In this document: positions 15,633 to 27,342 of the stretch, piece after piece
Numbering within the stretch: position 1 is the stretch's first letter
Layout: each line of letters begins with the position of its first letter
Assembly: GCA_021414205.1 (NCBI GenBank)
Contig: JAIOOW010000003.1
Coordinates: forward strand, 62,001-126,000
Source: Candidatus Anderseniibacteriota bacterium
GTDB taxonomy: Bacteria; Patescibacteria; Andersenbacteria; UBA10190
Reading direction: 5' to 3'
DNA: 64,000 bases
Notes under the pieces: generated by a model
The model's database searches: none
The model's input: only the letters and a program-made list of their open reading frames with translations
What the model was told of the DNA's origin: nothing
Program-made: the position numbers and the translations under genes

Positions 15633-16163
15633 TTAGAAAGCCAGCTTTGTGTTCTTATGAGGAATGAGCGCAAGGATCACGGCTTGTTTATAGTATTCCA
15701 TGCGTTCCAAAACGCCGTTTGTGAGCAATCCCGTAGCCCCGCTAGAATGCTTGGAATTTTCACTGTCAAATACCTGGTCCATTGCGTGCCCCAGCTCAAT
15801 TCCTGATTGAATCAGTGTTACAACTTCTTGTGGTAAGAAAAATACCCCTGCCTTTCCTTTTCCAACTACTCCTGTTCGAGAAATAACAACAATCCATGCA
15901 GACGCGGCCATCTTCCCATTAATTTCTTCGTTTCCGCCCTCTAATCCTACCGAATAATCTGCCGGAAGAGCCTCCATAGCGCGCTCTGCGCGATTTGTAG
16001 CACCTAACAGAGTATCTGCATCATTCATGGGCTGATCAGGGACGCCTGAGGCTACTGAAACGCCATGGATTTCAAATTGCTCATAAGGAAACATCGCCTC
16101 AAACCCCGCTTTCACGGCTGCGATCTTCGCTGGGTTTTCCGATCCGACCGTAATTGTTTTCAT
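15633..16163 (-). CDS. yjjX: Inosine/xanthosine triphosphatase, YjjX (DUF84) type
   Basis: A 176-residue house-cleaning NTPase that removes non-canonical purine nucleotides (ITP, XTP). Typical features are the N-terminal G-S-E-N-P-A-K-I-A-A-V, P-M-x-D-A-D-T-L-x-G-A-x-N-R-A near residue 50, G-L-E-G-G near 75, and G-x-K-A-G-V-F-F-L-P with a following E-L-G-x-A-M-D. The start overlaps the stop of the preceding ydcF-like gene by 4 nt, suggesting coupled translation. Length is normal for the family. Confidence 0.9.
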   Translation of the reverse strand: MKTITVGSENPAKIAAVKAGFEAMFPYEQFEIHGVSVASGVPDQPMNDADTLLGATNRAERAMEALPADYSVGLEGGNEEINGKMAASAWIVVISRTGVVGKGKAGVFFLPQEVVTLIQSGIELGHAMDQVFDSENSKHSSGATGLLTNGVLERMEYYKQAVILALIPHKNTKLAF

Positions 16164-16807
16164 AATGGTTCTACTAAGCGCTTGGTATATCCTTGAGCGA
16201 TAAGTTCAGTGTACGCGTGAAGTATTTCCTCAGGAAGCTCCACGGGAACGCAGAATCCTTTTGCTGGGTATGTTTGCAAGCGCTGTATTTCTCCAACCAT
16301 AGTATCGATAATATCGTGTCGCGGAATTTCTTGAGTGGTATAGCTTTCAAGAGCGATAGTTGGAGCAGTTACCGTCGCTGCTACTTCCGGCATATGTTTT
16401 TTTAGAGTCGCAAGAGCGCGAACTTGCAGATACGGTGTCGTTACGACGATGAATGATAGGGGTAATAATCCCTTTTCTTGCAAAAGCGTTTTTGTGAATC
16501 GAATATTTTCTCCTGTATTGGTCGACTTATTTTCTATGAGTATTGCTTCTTTAGGCACCCCCATGTTTAGTGCTTCGTCTGCAAACATTTCTGCTTCCGG
16601 TTTATCGAATACGCCCTGTGTGAGCCTGCCTTCATTGCCCGCAAAAATGATCAACGGCGCATATCCTTGTAAGAACAATTCGGCGCCTCGTTGAGCCACG
16701 CGCAGGTCATTGCTCCCGAGCACTAAAATACAGTCCGATTTCGTTACTGGAGCCTGATTATTATTAAAATCCCATATCAGTTGCGCCAGTTCTTCTGTGG
16801 TTGCCAT
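16160..16807 (-). CDS. YdcF/SanA-family protein (DUF218)
   Basis: A 215-residue protein of the YdcF-like DUF218 family, linked to envelope processes and nucleotide or SAM-like ligand binding in other bacteria. Visible: I-L-V-L-G-S-N-D (about 27-34), a following R-x-A-x-A-x-x-L-x-x-G-Y-A segment, E-A-E-M-F-A near 75, and E-N-K-S-T-N-T-G-E-N near 95. The ATG at 16807 is chosen because TATAAT lies 6 nt upstream; a start five codons earlier would precede that box. No signal peptide is evident. It is coupled to yjjX; any joint role is unknown. Confidence 0.82.
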   Translation of the reverse strand: MATTEELAQLIWDFNNNQAPVTKSDCILVLGSNDLRVAQRGAELFLQGYAPLIIFAGNEGRLTQGVFDKPEAEMFADEALNMGVPKEAILIENKSTNTGENIRFTKTLLQEKGLLPLSFIVVTTPYLQVRALATLKKHMPEVAATVTAPTIALESYTTQEIPRHDIIDTMVGEIQRLQTYPAKGFCVPVELPEEILHAYTELIAQGYTKRLVEPL

Positions 16808-16810
16808 GCT

Positions 16811-16838
16811 TTGATTATACACGCCCTTCCGCTAGTCT
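16811..16838 (+). promoter_or_regulatory. tRNA-Ser promoter, overlapping the divergent ydcF -10 box
   Basis: TTGATT (16811-16816), 16-nt spacer, TAGTCT (16833-16838), 8 nt to the tRNA 5' end. On the minus strand TATAAT (RC at 16814-16819) lies 6 nt before the ydcF ATG, so the two divergent promoters overlap at this spot. Confidence 0.6.
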
Positions 16839-16846
16839 ATAGAGAC

Positions 16847-16933
16847 GGAGAGGTGGCTGAGTGGCCGAAGGCGCTAGTTTCGAAAACTAGTGAGTGCGAA
16901 AGTGCTCCGTGGGTTCGAATCCCACCCTCTCCG
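16847..16933 (+). tRNA. tRNA-Ser(CGA)
   Basis: Long class II tRNA with acceptor GGAGAGG/CCTCTCC, anticodon loop TTCGAAA (CGA), an extended variable arm and discriminator G. CCA is not encoded. The next start codon follows only 2 nt after the discriminator base. Confidence 0.95.
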
Positions 16934-16935
16934 CT

Positions 16936-17463
16936 ATGAAATATATTGCACTACTTCGAGGAATTAACGTTGGTGGAAATTCATTGGTAAAAATGGCGGA
17001 TTTGAAGCGCGAGATGGAAGAATTAGGATGCGCGAATGTAAAAACGGTCATTGCTAGCGGAAATGTGATGTTTGATTCGAAGTTAGGCGAGAAGAGTATT
17101 ACAAAGAAGCTGGAAACGGGCTTATCTGCTGCGTTTAACATGAATATTAAAGTCGTGGTGCGAACGATGGCGGAAGTGAAGCAGGTAATCGCTCATGCGC
17201 CGAAGAATTGGGAAAAAGGAGATGATATTCGTAAATATGTCGCATTCGTTCGTCTCCCCGCTAAGCCGGAAGACGTGATTGCCGAAATAAAGCTTAGAGA
17301 AGGTATCGATTCCGTAGATTCTTGGGATGGTGTGGTGTACATGACGACCAAATTATCCGGGATTACTAAAAGCGGCTTCTCAAAACTTGCCGGCAAGAAA
17401 ATCTACAAAGAAATTACGATCCGAAACTATACGACGGTAAAGAAGTTGGTTGATATTGCCTAA
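16936..17463 (+). CDS. DUF1697-family protein
   Basis: A 175-residue protein matching the DUF1697 family, which has the signature Y-I-A-L-L-R-G-I-N-V-G-G at its N-terminus, a K-T-V-I-A-S-G-N-V-M-F segment near residue 35, and an E-I-T-I-R-N-Y-T-T-V-x-K-L near the C-terminus. Function is unknown for the family. The ATG at 16936 is chosen because it matches the family start; an earlier in-frame start would lie inside the tRNA-Ser gene. With only 2 nt between the tRNA and the ATG there is no room for a ribosome-binding site, so tRNA 3' processing would release a leaderless mRNA. Confidence 0.88.
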   Translation: MKYIALLRGINVGGNSLVKMADLKREMEELGCANVKTVIASGNVMFDSKLGEKSITKKLETGLSAAFNMNIKVVVRTMAEVKQVIAHAPKNWEKGDDIRKYVAFVRLPAKPEDVIAEIKLREGIDSVDSWDGVVYMTTKLSGITKSGFSKLAGKKIYKEITIRNYTTVKKLVDIA

Positions 17464-17484
17464 AACACCCCTTTGTGCTATGGT
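17456..17484 (+). promoter_or_regulatory. Promoter of the asparaginase-like gene
   Basis: TTGCCT (17456-17461), 17-nt spacer, TATGGT (17479-17484). The -35 box overlaps the stop codon of the DUF1697 gene. A leader of about 40 nt with a GGGAGG Shine-Dalgarno follows. Confidence 0.6.
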
Positions 17485-17531
17485 CGCAGTGGTTTTGAGT
17501 GCACATTTGGAAATATGGGAGGATGCAAATC

Positions 17532-18047
17532 ATGCGTACGAGCATACTTTGCCTAGGCGGAACGTTTGATAAAGTGTACGGAAGAGGGGCTAATGTGAGG
17601 GATTTTTCATTTCCTCGAGTCTCCGCTGCCACAAGTATGGCTAATCGGTTTGGCCTGTTGAATGTGGATGTTGTTTACGATGCTGATTCGGCCAAGGATA
17701 GTATGGATATGACCGACGCCGACAGGGCAAGGGTCGCGGAATGGTGTAAGAATGTTGATACCAAGGCATGTGTCGTCGTCCATGGGACAGATACGATGAT
17801 TGAGACGGCGGAGGTGGTTGCGAAGCAAAAGCTGAATAAGGCGATCGTCATCACCGGTGCCAGCCAACCAGCTGCGATGCGCGATACCGATGCGGAATTC
17901 AACCTGGGCGGTGCCATTATCGCTTCGCAGATTTCTATTCCGGGCGTGTACATCGTCATGAATGGGAATTGCTTTAAGTGGTATGCGTGTCAGAAAAACC
18001 CCGCAACAGGATGGTTTGAAGCAAAAGGAACGCCAGATTCGGCCTAG
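17532..18047 (+). CDS. Single-domain asparaginase-like protein
   Basis: A 171-residue protein corresponding to the N-terminal domain of type I/II L-asparaginases: L-G-G-T-F-D-K near the start (the T of the first active-site motif) and V-V-H-G-T-D-T-M-I-E-T-A near residue 80 (second active-site motif). The C-terminal domain of normal 330-residue enzymes is absent, so it may act as a stand-alone domain or oligomer; amidase activity is unproven. The start at 17532 is fixed by GGGAGG about 9 nt upstream; an ATG 9 nt earlier is too close to that site. An intrinsic terminator follows. Confidence 0.8.
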   Translation: MRTSILCLGGTFDKVYGRGANVRDFSFPRVSAATSMANRFGLLNVDVVYDADSAKDSMDMTDADRARVAEWCKNVDTKACVVVHGTDTMIETAEVVAKQKLNKAIVITGASQPAAMRDTDAEFNLGGAIIASQISIPGVYIVMNGNCFKWYACQKNPATGWFEAKGTPDSA

Positions 18048-18058
18048 ATATTGTAGTT

Positions 18059-18093
18059 TCATCGCTCACGAGCATTCGTTGAGCGATTTTTAT
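18059..18093 (+). terminator. Terminator after the asparaginase-like gene
   Basis: Stem ATCGCTCA/TGAGCGAT with an inner CGA/TCG pairing, followed by TTTTTAT. It ends just before the promoter of the next gene. Confidence 0.8.
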
Positions 18094-18094
18094 A

Positions 18095-18123
18095 TTGACA
18101 AATAGGCATAATACGGCTATATT
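18095..18123 (+). promoter_or_regulatory. Promoter of the zinc-ribbon gene
   Basis: Consensus-like TTGACA (18095-18100), 17-nt spacer, TATATT (18118-18123). Predicted leader of about 55 nt ending in GGAGGAG 5 nt before the ATG. Confidence 0.8.
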
Positions 18124-18185
18124 TTACGGTTCTGAATGTTCTGACTGCTTTTTCAAACCCATACGTAGAAACGGAGGAGATTCCA

Positions 18186-18605
18186 ATGCCAGGAAAAATG
18201 TTTAATTGCCCGAAATGCAAAAAGGAAATATCGGTAAGTGCTGATACCTGTAAGTATTGTGGAGAGACTTGGTTCTTTAAAGACGTGGTTGATGTCGATG
18301 ATCCAATCGTAAAATGTGGATATTGTAATGGGTCTGGTAAGCAATATGTTAGTGGCCATGAATATCACAAAACTGAAAATTGTAATTATTGTAAAGGCAC
18401 TAGCACTAGAGAGCAGTTAACCAGGGTAAATCTGAAAACTGGCGAAAAAACAGGGTGGAAGTCAGCGGGAGATTCTTGCCCTCGACCTGCATCATGGGGT
18501 CCTCCGCCTGAAATATATATAAGCCCTTCTTCTTCCGGCTGTCTCGTGATTATTGGTGCATTTCTCACTCTCGCCTCCGCGCTTCTGATCGCAGTTCTGA
18601 TCTGA
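18186..18605 (+). CDS. Zinc-ribbon protein with a C-terminal membrane helix
   Basis: A 139-residue protein I cannot name. The N-terminus is a zinc ribbon (C-P-K-C near residue 8, C-K-Y-C-G near 23). A second cysteine set follows (C-G-Y-C-N-G-S-G-K and C-N-Y-C-K-G), resembling one module of the DnaJ-type CXXCXGXG zinc fold. A Ser/Pro linker leads to a single hydrophobic helix at the C-terminus (about 118-139), so it is probably tail-anchored with the zinc domains in the cytoplasm. Strong promoter and strong Shine-Dalgarno (GGAGGAG), with terminators on both sides: an independent single-gene unit. Confidence 0.8.
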   Translation: MPGKMFNCPKCKKEISVSADTCKYCGETWFFKDVVDVDDPIVKCGYCNGSGKQYVSGHEYHKTENCNYCKGTSTREQLTRVNLKTGEKTGWKSAGDSCPRPASWGPPPEIYISPSSSGCLVIIGAFLTLASALLIAVLI

Positions 18606-18641
18606 CGCCGAGGAATGCTCATTAAAACGACGAACTTTCGA

Positions 18642-18676
18642 CCGCATATGTGTTTTGTCACGATGCGGTTTTTTTA
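18642..18676 (+). terminator. Terminator after the zinc-ribbon gene
   Basis: Stem CCGCAT/ATGCGG followed by seven T residues on the plus strand. Confidence 0.8.
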
Positions 18677-18693
18677 TTTCCAAATTTTACGTA

Positions 18694-18718
18694 ATAAAAA
18701 ATCCCCTTATCGGGGATC
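18694..18718 (-). terminator. Terminator of the 23S-5S rRNA unit
   Basis: On the minus strand ATCCCC, a short loop and GGGGAT followed by TTTTTTATT, about 27 nt after the 5S 3' end. Confidence 0.8.
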
Positions 18719-18744
18719 TTTATTGTGGATTGTATTCGGTTCAA

Positions 18745-18868
18745 CGTACGCGGCATCGGTCTACTCTTGCGAGAGTATTAATTCTCACTACCATCGACGC
18801 TGAAGAGCTTAACTGCTGTGTTCGGAATGGGAACAGGTGTTTCCCCTTCGCTTGAGACACCGCGAACG
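18745..18868 (-). rRNA. rrf: 5S ribosomal RNA
   Basis: Contains the conserved 5S core (cctgttcccattccgaac on the minus strand) and terminal pairing CGTTCGCGG with CCGCGTACG. Flanking inverted repeats attcggttca (18734-18743) and tgaaccgaat (18870-18879) extend the stem and probably form the processing stalk. Ends are estimated from pairing. Confidence 0.92.
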
Positions 18869-18882
18869 CTGAACCGAATAGG

Positions 18883-18901
18883 TTCAAATTAGTATCATTG
18901 C
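18883..18901 (-). repeat. 23S rRNA processing stem, downstream arm
   Basis: 19-nt arm (ttcaaattagtatcattgc on the plus strand) exactly complementary to 22284-22302, enclosing the 23S gene. A perfect RNase III-type processing duplex is the obvious reading. Confidence 0.8.
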
Positions 18902-19076
18902 TTGTTTTTCACCAAATAATAGAACGACCGTACATAGAGGGAAATAATAATGCATTACTAGCCCTATGCTTTGCGTCTACATTCTGTGACATTGCCTTCC
19001 CTTTTACTAGACATAATAACTTATGTTTTGTTTGCGAGGAGCATGAATCGTTATAACTCACGAGAAGTGAGATAAG

Positions 19077-22157
<3,081 letters not shown>

Positions 22158-22283
22158 ATCTCACCTCTTGTCACAGTTTGGATTCGCATTGCTTAGAGCT
22201 AGTAATACATAATTACTTTCGCTCTATATTGTGATCGTTCGTATTATTGGTTACTTCCGAAAAGATATCGATCTAATCGGGTT

Positions 22284-22302
22284 GCAATGATACTAATTTG
22301 AA
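22284..22302 (-). repeat. 23S rRNA processing stem, upstream arm
   Basis: gcaatgatactaatttgaa on the plus strand, exactly complementary over 19 nt to 18883-18901 on the other side of the 23S gene. Confidence 0.8.
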
Positions 22303-22440
22303 TTGTGAATGATCTGGCGTTTCAGAATATTATTGCAATCAACCCACAGACAAAAAATACGTAATTCAGATATTTCTCATTCTCTGGATTGATTTTTGTC
22401 TAGAGGAACCGGAAAGATCGGGTTCGTAGATGATTTATGT

Positions 22441-22468
22441 AGTATATGTGGATAAAAAACCCTGTCAA
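22441..22468 (-). promoter_or_regulatory. 23S-5S rRNA promoter
   Basis: Minus-strand TTGACA (22463-22468), 16-nt spacer, TATACT (22441-22446). Boxes and spacing are identical to the 16S promoter at 27315-27342. The -35 lies in a short CCC/GGG hairpin with a T-run. Confidence 0.85.
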
Positions 22469-22493
22469 GGGGTGTTTGGGGAGAAATAAGCAA

Positions 22494-22521
22494 AAGACGG
22501 CCCACCTGGAGGTACCGTCTT
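22494..22521 (-). terminator. Terminator-like hairpin after the MscS-type gene
   Basis: Stem AAGACGG/CCGTCTT with an inner ACCT/AGGT pairing, followed on the minus strand by TTTTGCTTATTT. It separates the MscS-type gene from the 23S promoter. Confidence 0.6.
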
Positions 22522-22578
22522 GTTGCGTCTCTTGTAGACATGTGCTTTTGTGTTCCGCCAGGGGCGGAATCTCATGTC

Positions 22579-23289
22579 TTATAATCTCTTTCTGCCTGCA
22601 ATATCGTGCTCTGCCTTTGCGAGCCACTTTGCTGCGAGGTCTTTACCTCCCAACCCGAATGCAAGGCCTCCTGCGATGGCTACCATCGCGAAGAATGCGG
22701 TAAGGATTGTTTGGATAAGCTGACTAGCTATCTGAAGTTGCAATAATGCTGCAAAGAGGGCAAACACGAGGATTGACCACTTGCTGATTGCTGCAATTGC
22801 TCCACCACTGGTGAAGCCAGCAGCTTCAACTGCTGCGAGAACTGTACGATATACAAAGTTCGCAAGAACTACGGAAATCACGAGGATTAGCGCAGCAATT
22901 ACTACGTTTGGAATGTAATACAGAACTGATGTTAAGAATTCAGATACCTGCACTAAACCGAGGATATCGGTTGCTGCAAGAAGCGAAACAATGATGAGGA
23001 ACCACTTAAAGATTTCTCCAACAAGGTGCGCAATATCTAATCTTAACCCTGCTTGTTCTACAGCTCGCTTTAATCCGCGCAATGACTCAAAGGCGGCATT
23101 AATTCGAACTAATACAAGTAATTTTTCGATCAATCGGCCTACTGCTACTGCAATTGCCCATCCAACGAGGAATACGACGATAGCTGCGATCACGCTTGGA
23201 ACGAAGCTGATAAATTGTACCCACAGGTCAGCAAGGGAATTTGTAACGGCACCAGTCCAGACTGATAAGAAAGAATTGTACGTTGCCAT
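22579..23289 (-). CDS. MscS-like membrane protein (transmembrane-helix repeats only)
   Basis: A 236-residue protein with about five membrane helices. Sequence elements such as I-V-V-F-L-V-G-W-A-I-A-V-A-V-G-R-L-I and the G-L-A-F-G-L-G-G-K-D near the C-terminus match the conserved TM-helix family related to small mechanosensitive channels, but the cytoplasmic beta and cage domains of true MscS are absent. A role in osmotic balance is possible but not shown. It starts after a strong Shine-Dalgarno (AAAGGAGGTG) and has a possible TTGACT-N17-TACGCT promoter just after tRNA-Ala. It lies between the 16S and 23S genes in the same orientation. Confidence 0.85.
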   Translation of the reverse strand: MATYNSFLSVWTGAVTNSLADLWVQFISFVPSVIAAIVVFLVGWAIAVAVGRLIEKLLVLVRINAAFESLRGLKRAVEQAGLRLDIAHLVGEIFKWFLIIVSLLAATDILGLVQVSEFLTSVLYYIPNVVIAALILVISVVLANFVYRTVLAAVEAAGFTSGGAIAAISKWSILVFALFAALLQLQIASQLIQTILTAFFAMVAIAGGLAFGLGGKDLAAKWLAKAEHDIAGRKRL

Positions 23290-23401
23290 ATGTTCGACAC
23301 CTCCTTTCTATTGGGGATTATGAAGGATAATCTGTATTGAGCGTATCGTTCTGACGAATATAAGTCAAAGGGCTGTTTGTGTAATTTGTCAGTGGCTTGT
23401 G

Positions 23402-23474
23402 TGGACCCCAGCGGATTCGAACCGCTCACCTCCTCGGTGCAAGCGAGGCGCTCTACCAAATGAGCTAGGGGCCC
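23402..23474 (-). tRNA. tRNA-Ala(TGC)
   Basis: Acceptor GGGCCCC/GGGGTCC with the G3:U70 wobble pair that identifies alanine tRNA; anticodon loop CTTGCAC gives TGC. CCA is not encoded. It lies in the 16S-23S interval, as in many rRNA operons. Confidence 0.96.
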
Positions 23475-23521
23475 TTTTATCTATGCATAGTATTAAAGCG
23501 GTTTATATCCCGCTTTGCAAG

Positions 23522-23773
23522 TTATTTCTGCCCGTTTGGCAAGAATTGGCCGATTGTAAGGTAGAAGAATGCTTGGAAGATGCCGAACGCAACGAGGAAT
23601 CCGAGGAACAATAAAATAACTCCTGCTAGCTTCCAGTGTTCGAGGCTCGATCCTTTTAGCCCAAACATTGCGCCTATATCTCCCCAGTTCTCATCCCACC
23701 ACGCTGTCTTCCAGACCATGGAAAATCCGGCTGCCATCATGATTGCTCCGAGAAAGAAAAGTAGGAAACTCAT
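23522..23773 (-). CDS. Small two-helix membrane protein, unknown
   Basis: An 83-residue protein with a hydrophobic helix at about 3-21, a Trp-rich soluble loop (W-K-T-A-W-W-D-E-N-W-G-D-I-G) and a second helix at about 48-70. I recognise no family. It lies 18 nt after cca on the same strand, probably co-transcribed, and 47 nt before tRNA-Ala. No ribosome-binding site is obvious. The hydrophobic pattern and intact frame support a real gene. Confidence 0.7.
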   Translation of the reverse strand: MSFLLFFLGAIMMAAGFSMVWKTAWWDENWGDIGAMFGLKGSSLEHWKLAGVILLFLGFLVAFGIFQAFFYLTIGQFLPNGQK

Positions 23774-23791
23774 ACGAATATTGTATCACAA

Positions 23792-25264
23792 TTATACGTG
23801 GTATTTTCGTTTTATTTCTTCCTCCTGCTTTTTTTCCGCATCTTCTATTGCGGATTCTCCCAGTTTTTTAAGTTCTTCAGGGGTTTTTTCTTGTAGTAGT
23901 TTTGCTTGTTCTAGTAAATACTGTTTATCGTTTTTCTTAGGGTCTTCTAATACTTCTGCTAACAGTGCGTGGAGGATACCGCCGATCATCGGCCCGGGCC
24001 GAAGGCCGAGCTCGTGAATTAAGTCGTTCCCGGTAACGGCTAATTGGCCTACGGAAATAGGTTCTTTGCTGGCTTGTTCGACCATAAACTGCAAATGCCG
24101 CAGGCGATATGGCTCTGCTTTCGGCACCCCGGAACCTTTTCTCTCTGCGATGCGAAGCTTAATTAAGTCATCAAAATTGTCTTTGCCCACTCTGCGAAGC
24201 AGTCTCCGTGCTCCTGCCGGCGTTACTTTGCCCACATCATAGAAGAACATATGGTGGCGAATGAGATGTGTCACCGTTTTTGTCAGATCTTTTGGAAATT
24301 TTAATCGATCCATGAGTAACTCTGTCATGCGAGCGCCTACGATATCGTGTCCGTAAAACGTATAGTCGCCGTTTGCGAATCGCCTGGTTCGAGGTTTCCC
24401 GATGTCATGAAAGAGTGCCGCGATGCGAACGTGCATGGAGTAGTTAAATTCCACGGCAAATTGCAGTGATTTTATGGAGTGTTCAAATACGGTGTACACG
24501 TGGTGCTTGTTTTGGGTGATCCCCACGCCCTCCTCCAGCTCGGGCAATATCATCGCCAACAGCCCCGTTTTCTGGAGCAGGTTCATGGCAGGTTCAGGGC
24601 TGGGGCTCATAATAATTTTTATAAATTCATCGCGGATTCGTTCGTGCGACACCGCTTCAATTGCTGGTGCATATTCCGTTATTGCGCGTAGGGTATATTC
24701 CTCAATTTCAAATCCTAGCTGGGCAGAGAAGCGAATTGCGCGCATTAAGCGAAGCGCATCTTCTGCGAATCGTTCGCTGGGGTTTCCAACTGCGCGGATA
24801 ACTTGAGTATGCAAATCCTTTAATCCGCCGAAGGGGTCGATGATCGTCATGCCGTCCATACTGACCGTATCGTTGTGCGGCGAAGCGTCTGTTATTGGCG
24901 CAAGTGCCATTGCGTTAATCGTAAAATCTCGACGTGCCAAATCCTCGCGAATACTTTTAGTGAACGTCACGGAGTCAGGGTGGCGCTGGTCGTTATAGTC
25001 CGCGTCGATGCGGTATGTAGTAACTTCAATTTCTTGTATTTTTTCAGATCCAGTCCGAACTGTTACTGTTCCAAACGTATTTGTATAAAACGAATTGGGA
25101 AAAACTATCTGGATTTCTTCTGGGTTTGCAGAGGTGGTTACATCCCAATCTTTTGGTTCTTTACCCAGTAACAAATCTCGCACGCATCCGCCCACGGTAT
25201 ACGCTTCAAATCCAGCTGCATTCAGCTTAGTAATAACGTCTTGTACTTCAGAAGGAAGTTGCAT
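23792..25264 (-). CDS. cca: CCA-adding tRNA nucleotidyltransferase with HD domain
   Basis: Adds or repairs the 3' CCA of tRNAs from CTP and ATP without a template. The 490 residues hold the class II nucleotidyltransferase head (G-G-C-V-R-D-L-L-L-G at about 22-31, D-W-D-V-T-T catalytic aspartates near 38-43, the R-R-D-F-T-I-N-A-M-A motif near 110), the helical neck and body, and a C-terminal HD phosphohydrolase motif (A-L-F-H-D-I-G-K-P). Thirteen of 14 tRNAs here lack an encoded CCA, so the enzyme is needed. It lies between 16S and 23S, 28 nt after tRNA-Ile. A TATACT box lies 7 nt before the ATG. Confidence 0.95.
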   Translation of the reverse strand: MQLPSEVQDVITKLNAAGFEAYTVGGCVRDLLLGKEPKDWDVTTSANPEEIQIVFPNSFYTNTFGTVTVRTGSEKIQEIEVTTYRIDADYNDQRHPDSVTFTKSIREDLARRDFTINAMALAPITDASPHNDTVSMDGMTIIDPFGGLKDLHTQVIRAVGNPSERFAEDALRLMRAIRFSAQLGFEIEEYTLRAITEYAPAIEAVSHERIRDEFIKIIMSPSPEPAMNLLQKTGLLAMILPELEEGVGITQNKHHVYTVFEHSIKSLQFAVEFNYSMHVRIAALFHDIGKPRTRRFANGDYTFYGHDIVGARMTELLMDRLKFPKDLTKTVTHLIRHHMFFYDVGKVTPAGARRLLRRVGKDNFDDLIKLRIAERKGSGVPKAEPYRLRHLQFMVEQASKEPISVGQLAVTGNDLIHELGLRPGPMIGGILHALLAEVLEDPKKNDKQYLLEQAKLLQEKTPEELKKLGESAIEDAEKKQEEEIKRKYHV

Positions 25265-25271
25265 CGGTATC

Positions 25272-25277
25272 AGTATA
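25272..25277 (-). promoter_or_regulatory. -10 box of cca
   Basis: TATACT on the minus strand, 7 nt before the cca ATG, in the tRNA-Ile-cca gap. It suggests a leaderless cca transcript besides read-through from tRNA-Ile. Confidence 0.5.
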
Positions 25278-25292
25278 ACATTGTTGTATGAG

Positions 25293-25369
25293 TGGTGCGC
25301 GTGCCAAGACTCGAACTTGGGACCTCTACATTATCAGTGTAGCGCTCTAACCGGCTGAGCTACACGCGC
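25293..25369 (-). tRNA. tRNA-Ile(GAT), with encoded CCA
   Basis: Acceptor GCGCGTG/CACGCGC, anticodon loop CTGATAA (GAT). The only tRNA in the window followed by a genomic CCA (25293-25295). A weak TTGTAA-N17-TTTACT promoter is possible just upstream, after the 16S terminator. Confidence 0.96.
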
Positions 25370-25407
25370 GTAACATATAGTAAACAGTATTAGGGTGTTT
25401 TTTACAA

Positions 25408-25432
25408 GAAAAAACAGCCCAATATGAGCCGT
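25408..25432 (-). terminator. Terminator of the 16S rRNA unit
   Basis: On the minus strand ACGGCTCA, loop TAT, TGGGCTGT (eight pairs including two G-U), then TTTTTTC. It lies between the 16S processing stem and tRNA-Ile, so 16S appears to be transcribed alone. Confidence 0.75.
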
Positions 25433-25461
25433 TTTCTCTAGCAGTTTCTCTGCGAAACTTA

Positions 25462-25475
25462 GCGCGATTGTAAAG
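25462..25475 (-). repeat. 16S rRNA processing stem, downstream arm
   Basis: gcgcgattgtaaag, exactly complementary over 14 nt to 27198-27211 upstream of the 16S gene. Confidence 0.75.
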
Positions 25476-25652
25476 GTTTACCGTTTTTTCATACCGCATG
25501 TGTTAAAGGGAAGGTATGATTTCCGCTTATTCTCAAATGAATTTTGACTCGTTCCTCTAAAAATGTAATGAAACACTGATAGATTACAAGCCTCGACATC
25601 TAGGCGCTTTCGTGATGGCCGTAGCCATCGGTTGAAAGGCGTTGTATCCCTA

Positions 25653-27152
<1,500 letters not shown>

Positions 27153-27160
27153 TAATATTG

Positions 27161-27188
27161 ACTTAAGAATCCGGGGGGATTCTTAAGT
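27161..27188 (-). other. 12-bp hairpin in the 16S leader
   Basis: Perfect inverted repeat acttaagaatcc/ggattcttaagt closing a GGGG loop (CCCC on the RNA strand), 9 nt before the mature 16S 5' end. Too strong to be chance; probably part of leader folding or 5'-end processing. Confidence 0.6.
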
Positions 27189-27197
27189 AGGCTTATT

Positions 27198-27211
27198 CTT
27201 TACAATCGCGC
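27198..27211 (-). repeat. 16S rRNA processing stem, upstream arm
   Basis: ctttacaatcgcgc on the plus strand, complementary to 25462-25475; encloses the 16S gene and its leader hairpin. Confidence 0.75.
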
Positions 27212-27314
27212 AAAATTGCGCAGATTCATCCATGTCAAATTCCGCAATTTGCATGGTCTAGATTGGAAAAGTTCGGTCAATCAATCAAAAAAGACTGATA
27301 CAGTCGTATAAAGC

Positions 27315-27342
27315 AGTATAGCTGGGTAAAAAGAGATGTCAA
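27315..27342 (-). promoter_or_regulatory. 16S rRNA promoter
   Basis: Minus-strand TTGACA (27337-27342), 16-nt spacer, TATACT (27315-27320). The -35 box directly follows the stop codon of the PAP2-like gene. Confidence 0.85.

Larger units (their letters stand above)
22158..22578 (-). other. 23S leader region: processing stem, promoter and hairpins
   Basis: No gene is seen in these 420 nt. From upstream to downstream on the minus strand it holds a hairpin ttccgcc/ggcggaa (22553-22569), a terminator-like hairpin (22494-22521), the 23S promoter (22441-22468), about 140 nt of leader, the upstream arm of the 23S processing stem (22284-22302) and about 125 nt of spacer to the mature 5' end. Confidence 0.7.
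25370..25652 (-). other. 16S rRNA trailer
   Basis: No gene is seen in these 283 nt. They hold the downstream arm of the 16S processing stem (25462-25475), an intrinsic terminator (25408-25432) and a possible tRNA-Ile promoter. Confidence 0.7.

Noticed and set aside
18153..18683. Minus-strand frames opposite the zinc-ribbon gene
   Set aside because: The plus-strand gene has a promoter, SD, cysteine motifs and a terminator, which the opposite frames lack.
22553..22569. Hairpin ttccgcc/ggcggaa as terminator of the MscS-like gene
   Set aside because: No T-run follows; the hairpin at 22494-22521 is the better terminator candidate.
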